In this document: positions 25,901 to 33,487 of the stretch, one piece after another
How positions within the stretch are numbered: the stretch's first letter is position 1
Layout of the letters: the number at the start of each line of letters is the position of its first letter
Origin: CAYNUJ01 sp964573255
GTDB lineage: Bacteria > Bacteroidota > Ignavibacteria > Ignavibacteriales > Melioribacteraceae
Length of the DNA: 38,768 nt
Assembly (NCBI GenBank): GCA_964573255.1
Contig: CAZNJB010000029.1
Span: 1 to 38,768, forward strand
Direction of reading: 5' to 3'
Made by a program: the position numbers and the translations under genes
The notes under the pieces: generated by a model
What the model was told of the DNA's origin: nothing
What the model saw: the letters and a program-made list of their open reading frames with translations, nothing else
Database searches by the model: none

Positions 25901-26167
25901 TGGGGTGGATTAATTGGAATTACCGGCGCACCGAGTCTAATCGACGGAGGTTCTGTTACCGTTCCGACTTTTAGAATGTACAATCCTGATGGCACTTGGT
26001 TCAAGGAAGGACATGGTGTTGATCCGGATATTGAAGTTATTGATAATCCAACTGAGATGGCGAAAGGCAATGACCCGCAGATTCAAAAAGCTGTTGAGCA
26101 ATTATTAAGCGAAATTAAAGAGATGAAAGATTTGCTGCCAAAGGCTCCGCCGGCAGAAAAAAGATAA
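22928..26167 (+). CDS. Tricorn-like S41 family peptidase
   Basis: The 1079-residue protein has a signal peptide (IILSFIFLLSSTIFAQ). WD40-like PD40 propeller repeats (KFSPDGKYIAFSG, SISPDGKRVAVEA, AWSPNGKYIAYWSD) run to about residue 530. A highly charged Lys/Glu linker lies around 540-575. The C-terminal half holds a tricorn core, a PDZ-like segment (GIDVKEGDFILAVNGVALD) and the S41 protease domain. NASHTYKGG supplies the His equivalent of tricorn, and GWSGSGGDAFPD supplies the nucleophile, Ser969. Exported tricorn homologues of this size are common in Bacteroidota and probably trim peptides in the periplasm. It ends at a strong terminator. Confidence 0.93.
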   Translation: MKKSIILSFIFLLSSTIFAQIDARLFQYPDVSKDKITFSYAGDIWVVPKSGGTAVKLSSPKGKEVLPKFSPDGKYIAFSGNYNGNSDIYIIPVEGGIPVRVTYHTFNDRMLEWLPGGEEILFASSRESGRQRFSQLFKISKNSGLAEKLPVPYGEFASISEDGQWLAYTPRTRLYRTWKRYRGGMAADIWLFNLNTYESKNITNNEANDEMPMFHGNNIYFLSDRGKNKRYNIWVYNLKSEETKQLTHFKDYDIHFPSIGPDDIVFEAGGDLYLLNLATFDLKKVKINIVADQIKLLPKQKEVSKYIMNASISPDGKRVAVEARGEIFSLPAIEGVVYNLTNSDGSAERYPAWSPNGKYIAYWSDASGEYELMLKNLKSNEPAEKLTSTGGKYKYHLYWSPNSEKLAFIDNAMNIRIFDIKEKEFTEVDKALYKYHGALENFSVSWSSDSRYLAYSRGLKNQQSAIFIFDTKENKVHQVTSGFYRDDNPVFDPEGKYLFIETQREFSPKYSSLDNSFIYPNSTKLAAISLTKEIVSPIAPKNDEVKVEEKSKENAKDKKSKKEKKKDKNKEVKIDFDDFEYRLTLLPIDAGNYGNLSAVKGKLIYVRYPNTGESDGKSKINYFDLEDREEKTIIEDASNYEVSADGKNLLVMKNGNLYVIKIKAKQKLKDAVPTSEMKMVIDPKKEFKQIFTDAWRLERDFFYDPNMHGVDWDEVYQKYGKLVDYAASRSDLNFLIGEMIAELNASHTYKGGGDVERGERNNVGYLGIDWAVENGKFKIAKIITGADWDAEVRSPLAEPGIDVKEGDFILAVNGVALDVSKEPYAAFEGLAGKTIELTINDKPVFDGSKKIIVKTLKSESRLRHLAWIEQNHKMVEELSNGQIGYIYVRSTGIDGQNELIRQFFPQTDKAGLIIDERFNSGGQIPDRFIELLNRKPLAFWKVRDGRNWQWPPDAHFGPKAMLINGWSGSGGDAFPDYFRKAKLGKLIGMRTWGGLIGITGAPSLIDGGSVTVPTFRMYNPDGTWFKEGHGVDPDIEVIDNPTEMAKGNDPQIQKAVEQLLSEIKEMKDLLPKAPPAEKR

Positions 26168-26170
26168 TTA

Positions 26171-26199
26171 AAAAGCGGGTTTCGACCCGCTTTTTTTTT
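26171..26199 (+). terminator. Rho-independent terminator after the tricorn-like protease
   Basis: AAAAGCGGGT and ACCCGCTTTT form a ten-pair stem with a TTCG tetraloop, followed by a run of T. It starts just past the stop codon. The A-run on its other side could also serve the convergent kinase gene. Confidence 0.93.
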
Positions 26200-26237
26200 G
26201 AGGCTTTATGCGCGTAAAATATCGATAAATATGATAA

Positions 26238-28193
26238 TTATGTTTCGATCGTAAATATAACGCTGAAGATGGAGCCGGATCCTTTTTTACTCTTTATCTC
26301 GATCGTCAAATTATTGAGCTCAGAATAATGTTTTACGAGCGCCATTCCTAATCCGTTTCCATCAAACTTTCGTGTATATCCGGCTTCTTCCTGAGCAAAT
26401 GGCTCAAAAATATGAGGAATAAATTCTTCATTTATTCCTATTCCTGTATCTATAATATCTACAATTAATTTATTATCAACTACTCGTTCTGATATTTGTA
26501 TATAACCGTCTGTAGTATATTTGATTGCGTTATCGATTAAGTTGGCAAAAATTTGAGTTACGGAATATTCATCGACATATATTTCATATTTTTCATCACG
26601 GCAATCAAAAATTAAATCAATTCCTTTTTCTTTTGCTTTAAGCCGATGTTCATGATATAAACCTATAAGGATATCTTTGTTGAGATCTAATTTTGCGTAT
26701 TTCGGTTCATAAGTACCTGTGTGAATTTCAGACATATTTAATATCAGACTTATAGTTTTAATTATCCTGTCCGATGCTCTCTTAATAGCACCGAATGCAA
26801 ATTCTAATTCTTCAGTAGGTTTCTTAATCTCAGATTCGATTAATGCAAGCGAGTTAAGAATTACATTTAATGGGGTTCTGATTTCGTGAGAGATTTGAGC
26901 TAGAAATTCCGATTTTAATTTATTAGACTTCTCGGCTTTTTCTTTAGCAATTATTAGGTTCTTCTTTACTTCTTTTTCTGTTGTGATATCTCTGTGAACA
27001 GCAACTACTGCATTTTTCCCCTTATAATGTGTTATTGCGGCATTAATGGTTAATTCCATTAATGCGCCGTTTTTCTTTTTATGTAGAACCTCTATATCTT
27101 TTACGGAACGTTCCTTAACTATTTGCTCTATATGTTCCTTAGCTTTTTCGAAATCAACGGCAATAATACTTAATTTCTGGCCAATAAATTCTTCCTTTGA
27201 ATAGCCATACAATTCGCAAGCTTTCTCGTTTACATCAATAATTTCATAAGTTTCAGGATCAGAAATTATGATTGCTCCATGAGCGTGTTCAAATAATCTT
27301 TTATAATCCTCTTCGGATTTTTTTAACGAATCTTCATATTTTAATCTGTCGTTATATAGTTTTTCTAACTGTTTATGAGTCTTCTTAAAATCTATTACCT
27401 TAATTTTATATATCCAGAGAAATAGTGAAAATGCTGATATCACAATTATAAATAAAAATGTTCGTGATCTAAAGAATGGAGGCTTTACACTAAAAGCATA
27501 TTCGATTGGTGTTTCAATTTCATATCCGTACCTGTTTTTTGCTTTTAATATAAATTTATATTCTCCGGGAGGGAGAGAAGGGTAAGTAACTGTATTTGTT
27601 AATTTATACGGAGTGAATTCTTTGTCCAAACCTTCTAATTTATAACTGAAGTAAATTAATGTCGGATTATCGAAATCAATTGCATTAAAATTAAATGTAA
27701 TTGTATTTAATTCGGGTAATAAATGAGGATTATGATAATAATTATTATACTTAATATCAGCTTCAATTTCTGGATATGAATTAATAGGTTTATAATTGAC
27801 ATCAATATCAGAGATTATTACTTCTTTAATTTTCTTAGTAGTATTTAAATTCTTTAAGTTAAACTTAACTAATCCCTTGGTTGTGCCAAACCAAAGATTA
27901 TTTTGTGAATCAATTAAAGAAGAACCATGAATACACTCTGCTGATAGGAAACCGTCCCAATTATTGTATTGTGTAACTATTTTTTTATTCTTAGCATAGT
28001 ATTTGAGTAAATCAAACCTATTAAGTCCTTTGTTTGTCCCAATCCAAAGATTAAAATTGATGTCCTTTTCGAGAAATAGAATAACGTTATTATTTAAGCC
28101 GTCTTTTTCATCAATTTTATCCAATGTAAATGAATTATTTTCATAATCAATCTTTAAAAATAAAACTCCCCGTTGATTAGTCCCTAGTATCAA
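26238..28193 (-). CDS. C-terminal part of a propeller sensor histidine kinase (split by in-frame TGA)
   Basis: This 651-codon segment starts at a TTG. In the same frame it continues the gene at 28197-29669, separated only by TGA and GAA. It holds the last Reg_prop blades (NLWIGTNKGLNRFD, NNLWFGTTKGLVKF), a Y_Y_Y domain (YKLEGLDKEFTPY, LPPGEYKF), a membrane helix (about 245-262), and a PAS domain (about 293-405, IIDVNEKACELYGYS). The HisKA motif has His436 in ISHEIRTP. The HATPase domain has NLIDNAIKYT, DTGIGI and GNGLGMALVKHY. No receiver or AraC output is fused. It has no signal peptide or plausible start, so unless the TGA is read through it is not a normal protein. Confidence 0.85.
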   Translation of the reverse strand: MILGTNQRGVLFLKIDYENNSFTLDKIDEKDGLNNNVILFLEKDINFNLWIGTNKGLNRFDLLKYYAKNKKIVTQYNNWDGFLSAECIHGSSLIDSQNNLWFGTTKGLVKFNLKNLNTTKKIKEVIISDIDVNYKPINSYPEIEADIKYNNYYHNPHLLPELNTITFNFNAIDFDNPTLIYFSYKLEGLDKEFTPYKLTNTVTYPSLPPGEYKFILKAKNRYGYEIETPIEYAFSVKPPFFRSRTFLFIIVISAFSLFLWIYKIKVIDFKKTHKQLEKLYNDRLKYEDSLKKSEEDYKRLFEHAHGAIIISDPETYEIIDVNEKACELYGYSKEEFIGQKLSIIAVDFEKAKEHIEQIVKERSVKDIEVLHKKKNGALMELTINAAITHYKGKNAVVAVHRDITTEKEVKKNLIIAKEKAEKSNKLKSEFLAQISHEIRTPLNVILNSLALIESEIKKPTEELEFAFGAIKRASDRIIKTISLILNMSEIHTGTYEPKYAKLDLNKDILIGLYHEHRLKAKEKGIDLIFDCRDEKYEIYVDEYSVTQIFANLIDNAIKYTTDGYIQISERVVDNKLIVDIIDTGIGINEEFIPHIFEPFAQEEAGYTRKFDGNGLGMALVKHYSELNNLTIEIKSKKGSGSIFSVIFTIET

Positions 28194-28196
28194 TTC

Positions 28197-28199
28197 TCA
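28197..28199 (-). other. In-frame TGA interrupting the sensor kinase gene
   Basis: The frame reads CTA AAA TGA GAA TTG ATA CTA GGG ACT AAT across the gap. The surrounding repeat (compare NLWIGT and NLWFGT blades) predicts Gly here, so a GGA-to-TGA change fits. The full frame of 29669-26238 is 1144 codons with no other stop. Confidence 0.85.
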
Positions 28200-29669
28200 T
28201 TTTAGATTAAATAAAATACTTAGAATACTCGAATTAATGAGTGATGAATCTCCAGGGAATCTAACTATTTTATCGTCAACTATTCTATTTATACCTCGTT
28301 CTGTAGCAATCCAAATATTATGATTCAAATCTTCTTTTACTAGATAAACTGAATTATGATTGAGTCCGTGTTCTCTGTCGAAGATTTTTATTTTTTCTCT
28401 ATCATATTTTAATACACCGGAACTTAAAGTTGAAAACCAAAGATTATTTTGGGAATCTTCAAAAATATTGAATATTTTATCATTTTTATGAGGTAGTTCA
28501 GTTTGGAAATTAACAATTGTATTTCCAGTTTTTTTTAGAACTCCTATGTCGGTAGCAATCCAAAGATTTCCTTTCGAATCTTTAAAAATATCCCAAACCG
28601 TTGTTGGCTCAAAAGGCCACAAATTAAGTTTCGAGATCTTGTTATCTTTCAATTTTAAAATCCCATTTCCATCCGTTCCTAATAGATATGATTCGTTATC
28701 AGTCTCAACTATTTCCCATATTGGAGTTTTAATACCAAAATTTGTTGAATAACGAATAATTCTTTCATCACGAAATAAAATAACCCCATATGTAGTACCA
28801 AGCCAAATATTATGGTCTTGATCTTCCATAACAGCATAAATTCTATCAGTTATTAAACCATTGGACTGGTTAAATATTTTTAAATTTACTCCATCATATT
28901 TACATAGCCCCAAGTCAGTTGCTAACCATAAATATCCTTTAGAATCGATAATTCCATCATAGATGATATTATCCGGCAATCCATCGTTTCTTGTAATGTG
29001 AATTGTTTTATTTCCATCCTTAATATATAGTCCGTTAACAGACAAAAAATATAGCTTGCCTGAATGAGATATAATTTTATACGTTTTTTGCTTAGTTACA
29101 TAGCTAATGAAGTTGCTCCCATCAAAAAGAAATGCGCCCTTGTCTGTAGAGAATAAAAGTTGTTTATTATCCGTTTTTATAATCGAGAAAACTTTTTTAT
29201 CATTTAAGAAAGCGAATTCTTTTTCTCTAAATATTTCACCATTGGTATATTTTAGGATCCCTTTTGAACTACATAAGTAAATATTAGTATCAACTTTTTC
29301 AATATCATACACATAGAATTGCCCAATAGAATCTCTTACTCTAATTGTTTCAATATTACCATGTGAATAGATTGCAGCGCCGTTTCGTGTCCCGACAAAT
29401 AAAGAATCGGTACTAATGTATTTTAGTGCTAAAATTATGTTGGAAGGTAATCCCTCTTCAGTGGTAAAAAGTTTAATTTTGTTCCCTTCGAGAATAGCTA
29501 ATCCTCCCGACGTTCCGGCAATGATCATGCCATTCTTGCTTTGAGTTAATTTAAAAGTAACTGGATCTAGTAATCCCTCTTCGGTTGAAAAGGTTTTAAA
29601 ATTATATTCCTGTCCGCGAACCGAACTAATGAAAAGTATTATGAGCAATATTGATAGATACTTCTTCAT
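28197..29669 (-). CDS. N-terminal sensor propeller part of the split histidine kinase
   Basis: The 490-residue segment has a signal peptide (YLSILLIILFISSVRGQ) and a chain of Reg_prop blades. Examples are STEEGLLDPVTFKLTQSKNG, NDGLPDNIIYDGIIDSKGYLWLATDLGLCKYDG, and DQDHNIWLGTTYGVILF. These build the large periplasmic double propeller found in hybrid two-component-like sensors, which often detect polysaccharide pieces. It ends mid-blade (ILSILFNLK) at the in-frame TGA and lacks the Y_Y_Y, membrane and kinase parts that follow in the same frame. As a stand-alone product it would be a periplasmic propeller with no way to signal. The N-terminus is intact. Confidence 0.87.
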   Translation of the reverse strand: MKKYLSILLIILFISSVRGQEYNFKTFSTEEGLLDPVTFKLTQSKNGMIIAGTSGGLAILEGNKIKLFTTEEGLPSNIILALKYISTDSLFVGTRNGAAIYSHGNIETIRVRDSIGQFYVYDIEKVDTNIYLCSSKGILKYTNGEIFREKEFAFLNDKKVFSIIKTDNKQLLFSTDKGAFLFDGSNFISYVTKQKTYKIISHSGKLYFLSVNGLYIKDGNKTIHITRNDGLPDNIIYDGIIDSKGYLWLATDLGLCKYDGVNLKIFNQSNGLITDRIYAVMEDQDHNIWLGTTYGVILFRDERIIRYSTNFGIKTPIWEIVETDNESYLLGTDGNGILKLKDNKISKLNLWPFEPTTVWDIFKDSKGNLWIATDIGVLKKTGNTIVNFQTELPHKNDKIFNIFEDSQNNLWFSTLSSGVLKYDREKIKIFDREHGLNHNSVYLVKEDLNHNIWIATERGINRIVDDKIVRFPGDSSLINSSILSILFNLK

Positions 29670-29838
29670 ATAGCTAAGTTAAGAAAATTATCGAAATAAT
29701 TTTTTCTTAGTTTAGAGATACGTTCACTTCCTCAATTTGTAAAAAAGAAAACGCAAAGGTATTAAAAATAATATTAACTATGAATTATATAATATTGAGG
29801 TAATTTAATGTAGAAGGGGGAAATGCTGTTACAAGTAG

Positions 29839-30744
29839 TTATATTAACTCTTTTACTCCGCATCTGTCACATTCAAATTGAATAGTAACGTGACTAATAT
29901 TAAATTCCTGTTTAAGAATTGATTCTATATTCGATAAAATTCGCTCTGTTTGACTTACTAAAATATCCGGCACCTCAACATGTGCTTCGAAATGAACATC
30001 CGATTCGTTAATTCTCCAAATATGAATATGATGGATATTTTCAACTTCTTTTAACTTCTTCAATTTATTTTCTATTTCCGCTATGGATAAATTCGGAGGT
30101 GCTGCCATCATCAATACGGTTATTGATTCTTTTACAATATCATAACTCTCTTTTATTATGTACATTGATATTAGTACAGTTAACAGAGTATCAATCCAGG
30201 TAATATTATAAAGGTAAATTAAGAATCCGCCTAAAATTACACCCGCACTCGAAACGGTATCGCTGAATAGATGTAAATAGGCAGAACGAATATTTAAGCT
30301 ATGAGCCGAATCTCTTTTTAGTAGTAGTGTTCCGGTAAGATTAGCTGCCAATCCAATTGAAGCAACAGTGAGCATTAGAGAACCGTCAATTATTGCAGGA
30401 GAATTTATTCTTTTAAACGATTCGAAAAACAGATAGAAACTAATTCCGATTAAAACGGCAGCATTAAAAACAGCAGTTAGAATTTCAGCTCTTTTATAAC
30501 CGAATGTATATTTTTCGTTTTTAGGTTTACTTTTTAACTTTATTGCAAAATAACTTAAGATAACCGCAATTCCATCGCTGAAATTATGCAGCGCATCCGA
30601 AATAAGAGATAGACTACCGGATAAAACACCACCTATTAGTTCAGCAATAGTGATGATAAAATTCAATATTACAGTTATTATCAATCTCCTCGAAGACGGG
30701 GAGATTTGTGTTAATTCATTCTCTTTATGATTATGTTTATGCAT
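29839..30744 (-). CDS. Cation diffusion facilitator (zinc/cobalt/cadmium exporter)
   Basis: This 301-residue inner-membrane transporter has about six helices and both CDF metal-site motifs: SDALHNFSDG in helix 2 and HLFSDTVSSAG in helix 5. These are the HxxxD/HxxxD tetrahedral site typical of Zn and Cd transporters. The N-terminus is His-rich (MHKHNHK). The cytoplasmic C-terminal domain carries HHIHIWRINESDVHFEAHV and ends in CDRCGVKELI, where the CxxC may bind metal. CDF exporters use the proton gradient. It lies beside the mercury locus but on the opposite strand, so it is not in that operon. Exact metal is not decidable. Confidence 0.93.
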   Translation of the reverse strand: MHKHNHKENELTQISPSSRRLIITVILNFIITIAELIGGVLSGSLSLISDALHNFSDGIAVILSYFAIKLKSKPKNEKYTFGYKRAEILTAVFNAAVLIGISFYLFFESFKRINSPAIIDGSLMLTVASIGLAANLTGTLLLKRDSAHSLNIRSAYLHLFSDTVSSAGVILGGFLIYLYNITWIDTLLTVLISMYIIKESYDIVKESITVLMMAAPPNLSIAEIENKLKKLKEVENIHHIHIWRINESDVHFEAHVEVPDILVSQTERILSNIESILKQEFNISHVTIQFECDRCGVKELI

Positions 30745-30869
30745 ACTTAAATAATTAATTTATCCTCTCAAATCTAACAAAATGAAGTATAAAAATTCCT
30801 ATTGTCGGATGTGCGATTGTTAAATATATACACTTTCATTTTATTAGTTATAAAAAGAAGAGAAAAGAG

Positions 30870-31235
30870 ATGAAACTTATTTTTGTTTATAATGCCGAAA
30901 GCGGTGCTATAAACAGTTTAATAGATATCGGACATAAATTATTGAATCCGGAAACTTATAAATGCAATTTATGCGCATTAACTCACAATACTTTTTCGGA
31001 AAAAATTGAGTGGAAAAAATTTAAGAGCAAAATCCCATTGAAATTGGAATTTCTTTATAAAGATGAATTCAAGGAAAAATATAATTTCAAAACTGAATTG
31101 CCAGCCGTGCTTATTGAAAAAAATGGTTTGAATGTTATTATAAATTCGGAAGAAATTAATCGGTTGAAGGAACTTTCCGAGCTGACTTCTCTTTTAAAAC
31201 AACGAATTGATACTGTAATTGTTCTAAAAAAATAA
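30870..31235 (+). CDS. Conserved small protein of unknown function with CNLC motif
   Basis: This 121-residue protein looks like a family I have seen in Bacteroidota genomes under uninformative names; I cannot assign a function. The start (MKLIFVYNAESG) looks like a first beta-strand, followed by HKLLNPETYKCNLCALTHNTF, in which Cys-x-x-Cys is followed by a His. The rest alternates strand and helix in a way that could fit a thioredoxin-like fold. There is no signal peptide or membrane helix. AGAAGAG precedes the ATG. It lies 69 bases upstream of merR on the same strand, with a MerR-type promoter in the gap, so it is probably a separate transcription unit. Confidence 0.75.
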   Translation: MKLIFVYNAESGAINSLIDIGHKLLNPETYKCNLCALTHNTFSEKIEWKKFKSKIPLKLEFLYKDEFKEKYNFKTELPAVLIEKNGLNVIINSEEINRLKELSELTSLLKQRIDTVIVLKK

Positions 31236-31246
31236 TTGTTTTTCAC

Positions 31247-31280
31247 TTGACTCCGTAGTATACTACAGCCCTTATATTTG
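31247..31280 (+). promoter_or_regulatory. MerR-type promoter/operator before merR
   Basis: TTGACT is followed by CC and the perfect palindrome GTAGTATACTAC (31255-31266), then TATATTTG at 31273-31280. The spacer between TTGACT and TATATT is 20 bases, the over-long spacing that MerR regulators untwist. TTGACTCCGTA also begins the classical mer operator. TATATTTG fits the Bacteroidota -7 consensus TAnnTTTG exactly. Confidence 0.82.
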
Positions 31281-31304
31281 TAAAATAGAAAATCGGATTT
31301 GATG

Positions 31305-31706
31305 ATGGAAAAGTTAACCGTTGGACAAATAGCCCGAAAGGCGGGAGTAAATATTGAAACTCTCAGATATTACGAATCGATTGAATTAATGCCAAAACCC
31401 AAACGGAGCGAAAAAGGATACCGCATTTATTCGGAGAAGGATATTGCGCGATTGAAATTTATCAAGAATGCTCAATATTTGGGTTTTACACTCAAGGAAA
31501 TAAGGGAACTACTTTTTTTACGCGTTGATGATGAAACAACTTGTGCAGACGTAAAAAGAATTGCCATGAGGAAAATTGATGAAGTAAATCATAAGATTTC
31601 GGAATTGGAGAAAATTAAGGCTTCCTTACAGAGTCTAGCCGATAAATGTCATATTCAAAGTCCTAAAAGTGAGTGTCCAATACTAGAAAATTTGGAAGAA
31701 AATTAA
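31305..31706 (+). CDS. merR: MerR-type Hg(II)-responsive transcriptional regulator
   Basis: The 133-residue protein has the MerR winged-helix start (LTVGQIARKAGVNIETLRYYE) and a dimerisation helix. The three Hg(II)-binding cysteines of the mercury subgroup are present: one in DETTCADVK and a pair in KCHIQSPKSECPI. The pair is nine residues apart, as in Tn501 MerR (Cys117/Cys126), which separates it from ZntR, CueR and SoxR. It should repress and, with Hg(II), activate the mer genes by untwisting the promoter. TTG at 31299 and ATG at 31302 or 31305 are possible starts; 31305 has GGA at seven bases. The dyad upstream suggests autoregulation. Confidence 0.93.
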   Translation: MEKLTVGQIARKAGVNIETLRYYESIELMPKPKRSEKGYRIYSEKDIARLKFIKNAQYLGFTLKEIRELLFLRVDDETTCADVKRIAMRKIDEVNHKISELEKIKASLQSLADKCHIQSPKSECPILENLEEN

Positions 31707-31721
31707 TCTTTTTCTGGAACC

Positions 31722-31751
31722 TTGTAGTATAGTACAGAGTGTTTAAGATTG
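31722..31751 (+). promoter_or_regulatory. Second MerR-like dyad and promoter before merA
   Basis: GTAGTATAGTAC (31724-31735) differs from the merR operator palindrome at one base. TTG at 31722-31724, a 19-base spacer and TAAGATTG (seven of eight to TAnnTTTG) make a Bacteroidota-type promoter overlapping it. Here the dyad abuts the -33 element, so regulation may differ from the first site. Confidence 0.55.
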
Positions 31752-31773
31752 AAAAAAAATATTAAGGTAGAAA

Positions 31774-33450
31774 ATGAAAATAGAAAAGATTGAACTTAAA
31801 ATTGCCGGAATGACTTGTGAACACTGCGCCAAATCCATTGAAAAGAAATTGGATCAATTCGATGGGATTGCAGAAAGGGAAGTAAGTTATAGCGATGCGT
31901 TGGGCAGCATAAAATTTGACGCTGAAAAAATATCTAAATCGGAAATTATAGAAATTATAAATTCAACGAAAAGCTATAAAGTTGTAGGCGAGATTCCCGC
32001 AAGGGAAGAAGAAGCTGAGAAGGTTTCATTGAGGAAAAACTCAGGGAAATTTGATACTGATTTGTTAATTATCGGCGGTGGATCTGCTGCTTTTGCCGCA
32101 GCTTTGAAAGCTAGTGAGATGAATAAAAAAGTTATAATGTTTAACGATATGCTTCCGATTGGCGGAACATGCGTTAATGTGGGGTGTGTTCCATCTAAAA
32201 CATTAATCAGAACTGCGGAAGCATTTCACAATGCAAATCATCCAAATTTTAAAGGAATAATTCCGGGTAAGAATAAAATAGATTTCCAGGAAGTGATTCG
32301 TCAGAAAAGAGAGTTAGTTGAAGACTTACGTCAAAAAAAATATTTGGATGTCATTCAAGGTGACGGTAATATTAAAATTATTAGAGCCCGTGCTAAACTG
32401 ATTGATAATCATACCATAGAAGCCGGAGGAGAGAATTATTCAGCAGATACTATTCTAATTGCTACCGGTTCATCTACGTTTGTGCCAAATTATCCCGGTT
32501 TGGATGAAATTGATTACTATACTAATGATACATTATATGAACTGGATAATTTACCCGAACATTTAATTGTTATCGGTGGAAGATATATAGCACTGGAAAA
32601 TGCACAATTATTTGCTCGACTCGGCTCAAAAGTTACAATATTACAGAGATCGAAGAGAATACTTCCCGATGAATCTACCGATATTACCGAGACCTTAACC
32701 GATTATTTGCGCGAAGAGGGGATTGAAATAATAACCGGAGTGAAAATTAATAATTTTTCTAAGTCGAACGGAAATATCAAGGTTCACTTTTCTGTTGATG
32801 GTGAAGAAATTACTCTGGAAGGTACACATATTTTAATTGCTACCGGCAGGAAAGGGAATACGGATGAATTGGGATTGGAAAATGTCGGTATTTCAACTTA
32901 CGGAAACGGATTTATAAAAACGGATATACACAATTGTACCCGGATTAGAAATATTTATGCTACGGGAGATGTTACCGGCGAACATTTATTTGTCTACACA
33001 GCTGCTTACAGCGGAGCCCTTGCTGTTGAAAATGCCTTCGGAGAGGAAAAGAAAGCAAAAGATTTCTCTGTTTTGCCTTGGGTTATTTTTACCGATCCTC
33101 AAGTTGCCGGTGTTGGAATGGATGAAAACCAAGCTTACAAAGCCGGAATTGATTATGATACATCTACGTTATGGATGAAAGACGTTCCGAGAGCAATTGC
33201 AGCCAGGAATTCCAAAGGATTTATTAAACTGATACGCAATAAATCCAACGATAAACTTATCGGCGCAAGAATTTTGGCATCGGAAGGGTCCGAATTGTTG
33301 ATGGAAATTGCTCTTGCAATAAAATATGGAATAACCGTGAATGAATTGAAACAAATGTTTCATCCATATCTTACTCTTTCAGAAGCAGTGAAACTTGCAG
33401 CGGTTACATTTGATAAAGACGTTAACAGTTTGAGCTGCTGTGCGGTGTGA
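31774..33450 (+). CDS. merA: Mercuric reductase with N-terminal HMA domain
   Basis: This 558-residue flavoenzyme reduces Hg(II) to Hg(0) with NADPH. Residues 1-70 are a metallochaperone-like HMA domain with Cys15 and Cys18 in GMTCEHC. The catalytic part has the FAD-binding GGGSAAFAAAL, the redox pair Cys133/Cys138 in GGTCVNVGCVPSKT, an NAD(P)-binding VIGGRYIALENAQ, and the second FAD motif YATGDVTG. The C-terminus SLSCCAV carries the vicinal cysteine pair (555-556) that hands Hg(II) to the partner subunit. This pair separates MerA from ordinary dihydrolipoamide dehydrogenases. AAGG precedes the start. The MerT-MerP fusion follows after 37 bases. Confidence 0.96.
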   Translation: MKIEKIELKIAGMTCEHCAKSIEKKLDQFDGIAEREVSYSDALGSIKFDAEKISKSEIIEIINSTKSYKVVGEIPAREEEAEKVSLRKNSGKFDTDLLIIGGGSAAFAAALKASEMNKKVIMFNDMLPIGGTCVNVGCVPSKTLIRTAEAFHNANHPNFKGIIPGKNKIDFQEVIRQKRELVEDLRQKKYLDVIQGDGNIKIIRARAKLIDNHTIEAGGENYSADTILIATGSSTFVPNYPGLDEIDYYTNDTLYELDNLPEHLIVIGGRYIALENAQLFARLGSKVTILQRSKRILPDESTDITETLTDYLREEGIEIITGVKINNFSKSNGNIKVHFSVDGEEITLEGTHILIATGRKGNTDELGLENVGISTYGNGFIKTDIHNCTRIRNIYATGDVTGEHLFVYTAAYSGALAVENAFGEEKKAKDFSVLPWVIFTDPQVAGVGMDENQAYKAGIDYDTSTLWMKDVPRAIAARNSKGFIKLIRNKSNDKLIGARILASEGSELLMEIALAIKYGITVNELKQMFHPYLTLSEAVKLAAVTFDKDVNSLSCCAV

Positions 33451-33487
33451 AACTTGGTTTTGCAAAACAATTTATACGGAGATATAA

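Noticed and set aside
28197..28199. Selenocysteine at the TGA of the sensor kinase
   Set aside because: The position is a propeller-blade Gly, not a redox site, and no stable hairpin is evident just after the TGA.
31305..31706. ZntR, CueR or SoxR as the MerR-family subgroup
   Set aside because: The three cysteines and the nine-residue spacing of the last two match the Hg(II) subgroup.
31774..33450. Dihydrolipoamide dehydrogenase as the identity of the flavoenzyme
   Set aside because: The N-terminal HMA domain, the C-terminal CC pair and the MerR/MerTP neighbours make mercuric reductase the better call.
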